A DNA stretch of 64,000 bases, taken from assembly GCA_038373885.1 (NCBI GenBank), contig JAWZYV010013004.1:62001-126000 (forward strand), in the 5' to 3' direction. The position numbers were made by a program, and so were the translations under genes. Below are positions 24,401 to 33,632 of this stretch, in pieces (position 1 is the stretch's first letter; each line of letters starts with the position of its first letter). The notes below the pieces were generated by a model. That model was not told the origin of the DNA, did no database searches, and saw nothing but the letters and a program-made list of their open reading frames with translations. The stretch comes from Cheiracanthium punctorium (lineage: Eukaryota; Arthropoda; Arachnida; Araneae; Cheiracanthiidae).

Positions 24401-24960
24401 TTTATTACCAGTAATATTAAACTTATCCGTTACTATACTATTGAATTATCCTTAAACAGTATACAAACTTTTCAATTCCAAAAATCTCGCATTTAACACC
24501 AAAAACAATAACTTTTTTTCCGCGTTGAATCAGTTTACCAGCATATTATCCCTTGTGTTTTTCGTACTACTAATGAAAGCTCACACATACTGAATCACCT
24601 GCTACTTTCAGCTGGTTTCCCTGATTTAAAAGTGGACTTTCCTGAGGCCATCTGGGGTGTTCGATCGTAAATTATCCACTTTACCATATGAGAGAGAGGT
24701 TTGTGTATGTGTAAAAAGTGGAGAGGGAAATATTACACCACAACAACAGAGCGGTTATTTTGATCTAACAACGTATATATGTATAGTCTAAGCGTGAATC
24801 TGTGCTAGAGTGTGCAATAAGATAAAGTGATGCACATAGACATATTGAAATTTAATCACAAAATATTTTTTTCCCACGTTTGTAATTTATTTCAATATAA
24901 ATTGCATACAATATATAATTGATTATTATTTTCTGCTTTTGATTTAAAATTTTGTTTATA
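24401..24960 (-). other. Right-arm segment without a counterpart in the left arm
   Basis: It occupies the slot matching 781-1190 of the left arm but is not recognisably similar to it. It ends, on the minus strand, with AATAAAG followed by GTAAGTG, a consensus donor shared with the left arm. No ORF of note. Confidence 0.4.
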
Positions 24961-25462
24961 CTATTTGCAACAGGCGCGTATCCTTCCTAAAAATCTGACC
25001 CTTTACTTAGTTTAAAATTTGATACTGAGGCTACAGTTGAAACAGCTTGCTTACAATTTGATACACAGGTTAGAGCCCTCTCCACCCCCGAAATAAAATC
25101 CTGACTGCACCACCGATTTACAAACACGCATCAAAACATGCTCAAATATTATATACAGAAACAAAAAACGAATGCAAGATTTCAGCTATATAAGCATAAA
25201 TAACATACTACGATCAAGTATAGAGGCGGATCCAAAGATCAATTTCTCGGAAGGGTATAAAATTAAAAGAAGCAGGCTTGTTTAAGTCTTAAAAACAAAA
25301 TGTATAGTAAAGCAAAATGTTAACCCTAACCAAAGCAATGTCTGTCGGAAGAGCTGGAGTCCTAATGGATCCGACACTGAATCAATGTATCTTATATGTT
25401 GTGAATTATCAAATTTTAAACTAACATTTACAATAATTGAAAAGTTATAAGGTTTTACTTAC

Positions 25463-25600
25463 TTGTGTTAGCTAAAAGTATTCCATTACTTGTATGCAGT
25501 TGGTACTTCGCAACTGCAGTCCAATTCCAATATGGCGTCGTTTGAGTATGGAAGCAACGCACTCACTCCTGCTGAAGTGAACGCATCATGGGAAATGTGG
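25463..25600 (-). promoter_or_regulatory. Conserved promoter-like block and first-exon-like end, right unit
   Basis: On the minus strand this is the counterpart of 150-270. It has a CCCATGATGCG block and ACGCCATATTGG (the left-arm ATG is ATA here), and ends TAACACAA followed by GTAAGT (donor at 25462-25461). Loss of the ATG argues that this exon is untranslated. Confidence 0.4.
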
Positions 25601-25802
25601 TGACTCTCTCACTAGAGTGAGCAGATAGCGCCTTCACCCTTACTCTAAGAGTGACATTGTCTCACTCTTGCAGTTAGGGTGACAGAATCCTATCGATGAA
25701 GAGTCATAATGCAGTTTTCTCACTCTTATCTCACTCTATCTGGGATCATTTGCCGGTGACTTTTTGTAAGAGTGACAATGTCACTCTAAATTTTTAAGAG
25801 AG
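25555..25802 (-). repeat. Outer subterminal repeat block, right unit
   Basis: This stretch carries numerous GAGTGA/TCACTCT motifs and closes with GTCACTCTAAATTTTTAAG up to the terminal GAGAG-TA. The last ~60 bp (25742-25802) are the part missing from the left unit because the window starts inside it. Confidence 0.75.
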
Positions 25803-25804
25803 TA

Positions 25805-26035
25805 GAGAAAAAAATTTAAATCCCCGACGAATCTGTAGATGCCAAATATATCGGTTTTCACAGTGATATAAAAATGCCAGTATAATCGGTATTGTATGCT
25901 TGTTTGTAAAACTTATTGTTAGTTTTAAATAAACGTCAAGTTAGGTTACAAAGTGTCCAAGTTAGGTGGTAAGATCTTCAGCCAATTTGTGGTAAGATTC
26001 GAAGGTAACACCCCCATCCCCCTAGCATATGAAAC
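25805..26035. other. Flank right of the giant element
   Basis: Starts immediately after the TA at 25803-25804. No GAGTGA repeats, no ORF and no recognised element. Confidence 0.5.
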
Positions 26036-26920
26036 CAGCCTCATTCAACAAATCGTTGAAATGTTATTTGTCCCCTATGTAATACAGAGAGGAAAAGTAA
26101 GTAACTGAAGCTGTTATTTTAAAAAAAATTATCGAAGGTTACATGGTCTGAGTAACGTACCATTTTTTCGCGATCATTAAAGAAAAAGGAAAATGAAAGT
26201 AACAAAATATCCAGAGAAAGTCATCGTATCTGTTGATTTTAAACGATTATTCATTGAACGGACCTTATACGTATATTAGAGATGAGACGGGCTCAGCCCG
26301 AGCCCGAAAGCCCGAGCCCGAGCCCGGGCCCGACTCGGGCTCGGGCTCTCTAATTCACGATTGCGTTCGGGCTCGGGCGGGCTCGGGCGGGCTCGGGCTC
26401 GTGAAAAATGTCTCCTTTGTTGAACATACTCCTTGAAACAGATTTTAAAAAGTGATTCATGGGATAAATAGACGTACTTATTTCAAAAAATAGCGGCACG
26501 GGGGACTAGAAGGTGTGTGAAGCTCCAAAATTTATTGTATCCTCTTAATGAAGTAGTTAATTTTATTTGTATTTAGCTGAAATTTCGGGCTCGGGCGGGC
26601 TCGGGCTCCAACTTTAATAATATTGCTCGGGCTCGGGCGGGCTCGGGCTTCAAAAAATGAGCCCGAACTCATCTCTAACGTATATGTATAGAGAGACAGA
26701 GAAACTGAGAGGAAAATGCTGCCTGGTACAAGGATGCTAAAATACAGGGAGAAGATACTGGATTATTTTCGCACAAGACGCCTGAAGAGAATAATATCAC
26801 CGAGATTGATTTGAAACCGTAGAAACGCGTGTGTTCGTTCAATACACTAAGAAATCAACTGAATTGTCGTGGATAAACTGATTAAATATACGCTGTGCAG
26901 AGGCAGTACAAGGAAAGAAA
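26036..26920. repeat. Direct duplication, copy A (split by a MITE)
   Basis: Starts AGCCTCATTC and matches 29070-29545, with blocks such as AATCGTTGAAATG, CATTTTTTCG, TTTTAAACG and AAGAAATCAACTGAATT. Without the 409 bp of MITE plus duplicated target it is about 476 bp, the length of copy B. Confidence 0.88.
26277..26677. mobile_element. GC-rich hAT-type MITE, 401 bp, with perfect 8-bp TSD
   Basis: The ends are TAGAGATGAG and CTCATCTCTA. ACGTATAT is duplicated at 26269-26276 and 26678-26685. Subterminal regions are arrays of GGGCTCGGGC in both orientations (26285-26400 and 26585-26665), unlike the AT-rich surroundings. Copy B of the host duplication provides the empty site near 29308. The short ORF over the left end (26233-26436) is Arg/Pro-rich noise from these repeats. 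Confidence 0.92.
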
Positions 26921-28185
26921 GATTTTTTGAATACCCTTAACCAAGTGTAATTCCCAGTTAATTTTATGTCACTTTCATGTATGAACAGAAGTGTGTGTCT
27001 GTTCATTAAATCAGAAAAACAATTTTCGTGCACTAGGTTTAAAGCTATAAAAATTTAATATGTTTTAAGCAGACAACTTGAAGCAAAAAGTGATTAGAAG
27101 TGGAGTTACATCTCCGCCTACCTTAAATAGAGCTCCATCTCTGTAAAAAAAAAATATATATATAAGCTGTCCTTTCTTTTAATCTATAAATTGAAGCGTC
27201 ATTTTCTGCATATCCTATTTTTTCATGTACGTGAACTGATAAGACTCTATTTAATTAAAATAGATATTATTCATATTGCAAAAGAAGTTATTTCACGGTG
27301 CTCAATTCAGTTCTCCTTCAGAGGGGAACTTTTGCTCCTCATTAGTTCGCAAATCAATGTTTTAGGAATGCATCACATGTTAACTTGGCTACAAACCCTG
27401 CCAGGATTGAACGGAAATAAATAAATGGCTCTCAAATTCTGCAAAACGCCTACACACTAAGTTTTGTTTACCTTACCACCATCGCTCTCTTGAGAGAGGC
27501 AACGGCGTCCTTTAATAAACAACAACCAAATTCCAATCTACGACTGACCACTACCCCAATTTCTGCCTATGAAAGCTGTCGTAATTTCCTGGTGGGTTCT
27601 AATAGCAAGTGCTTCAGATTTATTTTTTCCTTGTAAGCTGTGTGTAAAAAATACATTTTTTTTTTTTTACATAGAGAAACTACTGGACCAATCGAAATTT
27701 TCGATGAGACAAACAAGCAAATTAAGCCTACATTTGCAGTTGCTTTTCGTAAAGTTAACAGCAGTTACCATTTCGACGAGAAATACAGATATTGGTATAA
27801 CAATTTGTAAAGGAATTTAAATTTGCCATTAAACATCGAGAGACCAATTTATTTCCTTCTGGGCCTTCTATTAGGCAAAATTTATTAAAAACTGGTCCAT
27901 TTGAATAGCTTTAAAATAAGCGAAGAGTAAACCATATTCGTTGTCGAGTTCAGAAGAAATTAAGGCATATGCTTGCCATAAACATTAAATTTCAAGTTTT
28001 CTGAAAGACAGGCTTCTCCCATTCTCCGACACCTCGGCTTGGATGTTTGCTTTCGACCATATTCAAGCGAATAAAATATACTTGATATGGATGTAATAAA
28101 AAACCGTAAATTAATGCATATCAATATGGTCATAAATGAGTTTTAAGCCCAGAAAGCGGAGCCTTGGGATGGATTAATTTTCAAA
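26921..28185. other. Stretch without recognised gene
   Basis: Moderately AT-rich. ORFs here are under 85 codons with no recognised motif. A T-run lies at 27655-27669. Confidence 0.5.
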
Positions 28186-28189
28186 GAAC

Positions 28190-29040
28190 GTAAAATTCAC
28201 TCGAGGATGGTCGATTTGGCTGGCTACGTAATATGCGCTCTAATTCGTCCCAGAGGTGTTCTGTGGGATTAAGATCGGGCATCTGAGAAGGCCAGTACCG
28301 TTTTTGAACGCTCATTTCGTCAAACCACGTCTGTGTAAGCCTCGATGTGTGAATGGAGCAGTTATCCTGCTGGAAGAGAAATGGGCCTTCCCCGTAATAT
28401 TGCCACAGAGTTGGGAGTGCAGCATTGTCCAGAATGTCCTCCTACATCGCAGAGTTCATGTTTCCAACCACAGGAACTAACGGACCTAGGCTCAACCACA
28501 AGAAACGTCCACCACCATTATACCGCCACCACGAAACTTAACAGTCGGCACAATTCAGTCACGCAAAAAACGTTCGCCGGGCATCCGTCAAACTCAGACG
28601 CGTCCCTCCGACAGCCAGACTGTGAAGCGAGATTCATCACTCCAGAAAACAGTTTTCCACACGTCCACAGTCCAATGACGGTAATCTCTGCACCATTGCA
28701 ATCGATGCTTCGCATTCTGTGGAGTGATGCTCGGCTTGTGAGCGGCTGAACAACCACGGAATCCCAAGTTGTTTAACTCTCGACGAAAAGTCCTGCTGCT
28801 AACACTAGCATCTGATGAACTTTGGAACTCCTGAGAAATTTCTACTAACGAGGACTTGCGATTACTGCCACGATCGAACTCACTAAGCTTCTTTGACTTA
28901 CTCATTGCTTCACAAACGCATACATACAACCGGACAAACTACTATCAACACTTTAATAGCTTTCGATTACGCATCAAATTTGCGTCACCCGCCAAAACCA
29001 CTTTTTTAGGGGGTGTCCGGATACTTTTGGCCAGATAATG
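28190..29040 (-). pseudogene. Truncated Tc1-like element with DD34E transposase pseudogene
   Basis: The minus-strand ORF starts at 28929 or, more likely, at the internal ATG around 28905 (MSKSKKLSEF). It runs through an HTH region to FWSDESRF (first catalytic Asp) at about 28650. A second frame resumes with QDNCSIH (second Asp) near 28370 and continues to DLNPTEHLWDELERI (catalytic Glu) near 28260. Between them the frame carries several stops, at positions where this family has W or C. The 5' TIR end on the right (GGGGTGTCCGGATACTTTTG reaching 29040, then TA) is preserved. The C-terminus after PNRPSS and the other TIR are missing, so the copy is truncated near 28190. Confidence 0.9.
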
Positions 29041-29069
29041 TATTTAAATACTTACTGATTATAGGTGAT

Positions 29070-29545
29070 AGCCTCATTCCAGCAAATCGTTGAAATGCTA
29101 TTCGTCCCCATTCTAATACAGAGGGGAAAAGTACGTTACTGAAGCTATTATTTTCATTAAAAATATTCGAAGGTTACCTGGTCTGCGTAATGTGCCATTT
29201 TTTCGAGATCATTAAAAAAAAAAGGAAAAGGAAATTAATAAAGAAATCCAGAGAATGTCATCATAGTTGTTGATTTTAAACGGTTATTCATTGAATGGAC
29301 CTTATACGCATATATATACAGAGACATAGAAACTGAGAGGAAAATGCTGCCTGTACAAAGCTGCTTAAATACAGGGAGAATATACTGGATTTTTTCCCCG
29401 CACAATACGCATGAAGAGAATAGTATCACCGAGACTGATTTGAAACCGTAAAAACGCATCGGTTCAATATACCAAGAAATCAACTGAATTCTCGTGGATA
29501 AACAGATAAAATCAACACAATGCAGAAGCAAATACAATGCATACG
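29070..29545. repeat. Direct duplication, copy B (uninterrupted)
   Basis: Matches 26036-26920 without the MITE and begins two dozen bases after the Tc1-like element. The 108-codon minus-strand ORF here (29235-29561) has no counterpart frame in copy A and is not considered a gene. Confidence 0.88.
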
Positions 29546-29869
29546 CAACATATATATGCATACACGCACTGCCCTGTGAGCTGTGTTACCGTCCCGGCTG
29601 TACCAGTCACGTGCCTCAACTATTCGACCATCCCGGCACATCTCACCGATTGGAATTGTTTTATGTTTTCTGTAGTTTTATCACATAAACAACATTCTTT
29701 TTTTTGCATAGCCTAATTGTTTAGTTGTTTTTCGGAAGTGTTTTTATAAAAAATATTGGATACTTTGAATACACAAAAATTCATGCTTTAAACACATCAG
29801 AGGTTGTGTAAACAAAAACCAAAAAAAAAGAAAACATTGTCATGTACAGTAAAAATATCATCTTGTGCA

Positions 29870-30341
29870 AGGTGTGTCATAATTCCCTCCCGGATTTGGA
29901 AGGCTTATAAAAAATATTGTATTACCAATTCAGCAACAAATTTGACGTTACCGGAGAAACAAACATAAGAAGTTTTGTTTTACAAATATCGAGCTTCCTG
30001 GTCGTTGGATTGGTTGAGGTTCTGACAACAACAATCACCTTCTTCCTTGGCCACTTCGCTCTCTGGATTTAATTCCATGCGATTTTTTTTTTTTTTTTTA
30101 GGTTACATAAAGAGATCGTGCCCCCTCTGCCACACGATTTACAAGATTTACGATAAAGGATCACAATCGAAGCGAGTATGCGAGTGTGGGAAACATATGA
30201 TTTCAGACGATAGCTACCGACAGATTTACATATAAAACTTTTAACTTTCTTTATCCAATAAACTCAAACTTTGTTCTGTATTGGTAATATGTTTTTTTTT
30301 TTTTTAATCTTCCAAACCCAGGAGGGATTTGTGATACATCC
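29870..30341. mobile_element. TIR-bounded element of ~470 bp, possible TGCA target duplication
   Basis: The left end AGGTGTGTCATAATTCCCTC and the right end (complement GGATGTATCACAAATCCCTC) form imperfect TIRs. They extend over about 35 bp to TTTGGAAG and then an ATTACCAAT block. TGCA flanks both sides (29866-29869 and 30342-30345). The superfamily is not assigned. Confidence 0.65.
30102..30262 (+). other. Terminal-exon-like fragment encoding a Cys/His zinc-ribbon-like segment
   Basis: A long T-tract ending AG (30100-30101) precedes an open stretch containing CPLCHTIYKIYDKG and VCECGKHM, then a stop at 30233-30235, then AATAAA at 30257-30262. The acceptor, short ORF, stop and poly(A) signal together look like the last exon of a gene. 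The CxxC...CxCxxH spacing could bind zinc. It sits inside a TIR-bounded element, so it may be a captured host exon or the remains of the element's own gene. Conservation cannot be judged from one copy. Confidence 0.35.
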
Positions 30342-30657
30342 TGCATAATGTGAGGTAGTCCCAAAGTCTCGTAAAGTAATAAGCTGAAATGACAGAAAAG
30401 TTCAGTTAAATAAAAAAATATCCTTTGCTATTAATTTTATAAAATACTTAGCCAGCGTAACTTTGCTACATTTGAGGTGTGTGACACTTAAATCCCCGCT
30501 TAATTTTCTGTCAAAATAATTGAAACTCGTGACAAAGCTTTGTTTATGTAGCATGTATTTCAGATTTATGTACTTCTCCCGAAGGCTGCTTATAAATCCA
30601 CGTCAGAAAGATAACACAAGGGGGTGCTGAGTCGTATCTTTCTGTGGGGGTCCTAAC

Positions 30658-31240
30658 CAGGGTGCGAATTGACGGGGGGGGATGCCGGGGATTGTTCCTG
30701 GCTGAAGCATGTAATATCCCTGGCTAGAGAGATATTAATTGATCCCTGCCAGGGATACTATTTATCCCCTGCTGGAGAAATGCTAAAATTAGTCTCTGTC
30801 CTTACAAATTCAACAGTACCTAACGATTTGAAGTATTGAAAATAGAAATTCTTTTATTTACTGGACAAAAGAGCAAATTATAAACATCCCTTTGAAATCG
30901 ATATATCCATGCCTGATGCCACTTCTCATTCTGCAATAAATTAAGACTGCGAAATGAACGAACAAGCGCTGTTCTGCCGCGAGCCGAATTTGAGGGTAGA
31001 CATAGAATCGACATAGGCAGGAATATATGTGTACAGAAAATCGGGGGTCGACTTTTGTTTAAGTCCCTTCCCAGACATGTTGGCGACTGCATTTTTCATG
31101 TAATACTTAATATATTATGTGAGTGGAGCATTTTACGCCTTCCTTCCTTTTTTTTTTTTCTTTTCAAATGTCCCCTCCAGAAGAATGTTTTCTTTGAAAT
31201 GTTCCCCCCCCCCTGGAGAAAATGTTCAATTCGCACCCTG
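30658..31240. mobile_element. hAT-type MITE, 583 bp
   Basis: TIRs are CAGGGTGCGAATTGA and TCAATTCGCACCCTG (15 bp, perfect). Subterminal G/C runs and CCCTGGC/GCCAGGG-like repeats follow. No matching 8-bp flank was found, so the TSD has decayed or one side is rearranged. ORFs inside (30820-31092 minus) are not gene-like. Confidence 0.78.
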
Positions 31241-31887
31241 CATATAGGGGGTATGTAAAATTGCATAATCGCCTAGTAATTTATGAAAGAACTTTCTTAC
31301 TATTACCAGAATGAAATTTTTGCAGAAATGAAGCACTGTTTGTGTAGTGTACAAAGAAAAATATTATACTCCCAATGCTGTTAACGATTTTGCTTATTCT
31401 TATGCAGAATTAACTTTGACTGGCCCGGGGGGGGGGAGGGAGGATGATACCGGATGTAATCGCACCGGATGACATCTTGCTTAGCGACGCCATTGACTCG
31501 GTGAATTTTGGTCGTAGAAGGACGATTTACGATAGTTTTTCATTTCATGAAATATTAAAAAAAAATTTCAAAATGTAACTGATAGGGCAGGGGAACCGTG
31601 TAAAAATTTAAATTTCGTAATTTTTATATGAATTGATTTATTGACTTCGATTGTTTCTGATATAATATATTATAGAATGTAAAGCATTTTTGCAACTGGA
31701 ACTATGCGTCCTCTGACTAACGGTTTAGGAAATAGTCATTGGGCACCGTTAGCACTGGACACCCTTATATAGCACAGAGTTGAACGTTATTTATATAAAA
31801 ATATTTATACCAATATTTGTTGAATCCTTCTAAGCTATAAACATAATTTCTCTATTTACAAAAATAAGATAGAGTTTTTGTTTTTAA
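31241..31887. other. Stretch without recognised gene
   Basis: AT-rich with a G-run at about 31427-31436. Nothing else recognised. Confidence 0.5.
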
Positions 31888-32391
31888 CACTTTGCGTACC
31901 ATGTAACCACTAGTGGGCACATGTTATGTAAGGGCAAAATCCCGTTGTAACCTCATGTGGATACATGGATTATTTAGATGTACAGCCAGTGTAACTAGCA
32001 CATAAAACATTATAAGGTAGATTTCATTTATTGGGATTGTATAAAATAACAAAAAAATAAGTTACAAAATGTCTTGTTACAAAAATTTTAAAAATAGGAA
32101 ATTACAATTAAAATTAGAAATCTTTGTGAAATTGCTCGAAACTTACTTGTCCACAAGCTTGTGAGAAGCTTCAGGAGGGGTTCTTTTTTTCTTGTACACA
32201 CACATTTACACATTTTGTGTAGTTTTTAGCATAAATTGTTTAGAATTACACTAGTATTCAGTATAATTTGTAAGAACCTCATTGCATATTGTTATAGTGA
32301 AGGGATGTAGTCCAATTTCTGTTGAATGAGATATCCCTAGAAATTTGGGATTTGCGTGTGCCCTAGAAAACTCAGTCTGGCACGCAAGGGA
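31888..32391. mobile_element. piggyBac-like MITE, 504 bp, flanked by TTAA
   Basis: TTAA flanks it at 31884-31887 and 32392-32395. The ends are CACTTTGCGTACCA and, in complement, TCCCTTGCGTGCCA. TTAA targets with C(C/A)CTTTGC-type ends are characteristic of piggyBac-related elements. No transposase ORF inside. Confidence 0.78.
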
Positions 32392-32541
32392 TTAAACAGG
32401 AGGAGGGGCAAATTTTATTGACTCGCCACCGCTGCAATAAAGGCTGGCGCACAGTTCCCCCGTTTTATATGTACAGTGTAACCTGTCTAATGGGACTACC
32501 CCTGGGAAGAACAAAATTGACCTCCTTATAAAGATGGTCAC

Positions 32542-32988
32542 TGTAGGGTCCGCCCGTCGAATTGTCATTCAGCTGCAGTTTGGTAGCGGGAACTGCTGAC
32601 AAATTCCACGGTTTGAATACATGTTGTGGATGCAATTAATCGAGCCTGATGTCGAGACTAATCATTTATTATATATACAGATATAATCATATTTACAGGT
32701 TGGACTTTAAATATATATATATGACATACAACATCCTTCTGATGCTATTACATCGGAGAGTCACGGGAACTGCCCTAATTTGCGTCCGCATCGGTGCATC
32801 TCTCCGCTCCCAGTCAAGTGATCTGTTTTTCTCTTTCCCTCGCCTCCTTAGATGACCCCCAGGACACAAGCCCCTTGCTTCGTCCCCCCCGCGTTCTCTC
32901 TTCTCTCCGTTCGGAGAGCATCACCGTGGGTCATCATATCTTTGGGTCATCCTAAAAGAGGGGGTGAAAACTCAGTGGGTTCCCTACA
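32542..32988 (-). repeat. 3' LTR of the retrotransposon
   Basis: 447 bp, the same length as the other LTR, and preceded on the coding strand by a purine-rich tract (32989-33001). Confidence 0.96.
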
Positions 32989-33001
32989 ACCCCCACCCAA
33001 G
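32989..33001 (-). promoter_or_regulatory. Polypurine tract
   Basis: The minus strand reads CTTGGGTGGGGGT immediately before the 3' LTR, the expected place for priming plus-strand DNA synthesis. Confidence 0.65.
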
Positions 33002-33289
33002 ACCAAAATTAGGCTTCTTAATTGCCTAAATTTGTCACACCATACATAATGATGATGTACATTAGAAAATGATGACATTAGTAAATGATACATAAAAAAG
33101 AAGGGTAGAATGACTGCCCTTACAATACTAATCAGATCCAGGGGTTCTGATTCAAAACAAAATATTCTAAGAGCAAATAACACACTAACAGACACATATT
33201 ATACTAATTAATTAACACAATGAAAATAACAAAAAAAAGTAATTTTCTGATTAAAATAAAAATAAAAATAGAAACTTTTATTCTACACC

Positions 33290-33632
33290 TCAATCTTGCC
33301 TCAATCTCGAAAGAGCATCTGCAGCTTTATGATGTTTCCCCGGCCTATGGGTAATTGTATACCTCCACCTTTGAAGTGCCAATGCCCAGCGGGTGAGCTT
33401 CGGACTTCTTGGGGTGACCTCATTAAGGTATTTAAGTGGGTTGTGATCAGTAATGATCTCTACCGTTCCTCCGTGGATCCACTTGTCAAACTTATTAAGT
33501 CCGAATAATACCGCCCGAGCCTCTTTCTCAATACTGGACCAATTTTTCTGGGTCTCGGTTAATTTTTGACTAGCAAAGGCTATAGGTTTATATTCCCCCT
33601 TTTCATCTGTCTGGGTCAGACAGCACCCCCCC
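33290..33632 (-). pseudogene. RNase H remainder in a shifted frame (polyprotein, third part)
   Basis: After the G-run the neighbouring frame is open to a stop at 33292-33290. It shows FASQKLTETQKNWSSIEKEA, then TDHNPLKYL and HHKAADALSR, the standard gypsy RNase H motifs. A one-base length change in the G homopolymer would account for the break, either as a real mutation or as a sequencing error. The region between this stop and the polypurine tract (33002-33289) is noncoding. Confidence 0.9.

Larger units (their letters stand above)
1..25802. repeat. Giant inverted repeat (two ~12.4-13.2 kb arms, ~160-bp spacer)
   Basis: The first bases of the window are the reverse complement of the stretch ending at 25741. 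The match can be followed inward, with gaps, to 13184 on the left and 13349 on the right. Points checked by eye include the outer 270 bp, exon-like blocks at 3140/22648, 4633/21449, 5388/20626 and 9495/17602, shared MITEs at 6676/19181 and 12743/13785, and the near-identical inner 280 bp. The arms are clearly diverged, with many substitutions and indels, so this is neither a recently gene-converted palindrome nor a simple assembly fold-back. The left outer end lies before base 1; judged from the right arm, about 60 bp are missing. Confidence 0.93.
13349..25802 (-). mobile_element. Right unit of the giant TA-flanked element, both ends present
   Basis: The unit runs from CTCTCTTAA at 13349, preceded by TA at 13347-13348, to TTAAGAGAG ending at 25802, followed by TA at 25803-25804. 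That gives 12,454 bp with 9-bp perfect terminal inverted repeats and a TA on each side, as expected for a TA target duplication. Internal content mirrors the left unit on the minus strand. It lacks the Tc1-like insertion of the left unit but has its own MITE (22781-22953) and an AAT microsatellite. Known families using TA targets include the IS630/Tc1/mariner group. The terminal sequence and the lack of an obvious DDE ORF prevent a firm assignment. It may be a very large non-autonomous derivative. Confidence 0.62.

Noticed and set aside
1..25802. The 25.8-kb palindrome as an assembly fold-back artefact
   Set aside because: The arms differ by many substitutions, indels and private insertions with their own target duplications, which an artefact would not produce.
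1..25802. Polinton/Maverick, large DNA virus or Helitron identity for the giant units
   Set aside because: No protein-primed polymerase, integrase, capsid, ATPase, Rep or helicase motif was found in any frame. TA flanks and 9-bp TIRs do not fit those groups.
26277..26677. GGGCTCGGGC repeats as a CRISPR-like or G-quadruplex array with its own function
   Set aside because: They are the subterminal repeats of a hAT-type MITE with a clear 8-bp duplication; no regular spacers.
28256..28757. Plus- and minus-strand ORFs inside the Tc1-like pseudogene
   Set aside because: Shadow frames of the transposase, which itself is read on the minus strand with stops.
32649..32855. 68-codon ORF occurring identically here and at 38676-38882
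   Set aside because: Both are antisense to the LTRs. Identity reflects the LTR duplication, not gene conservation.
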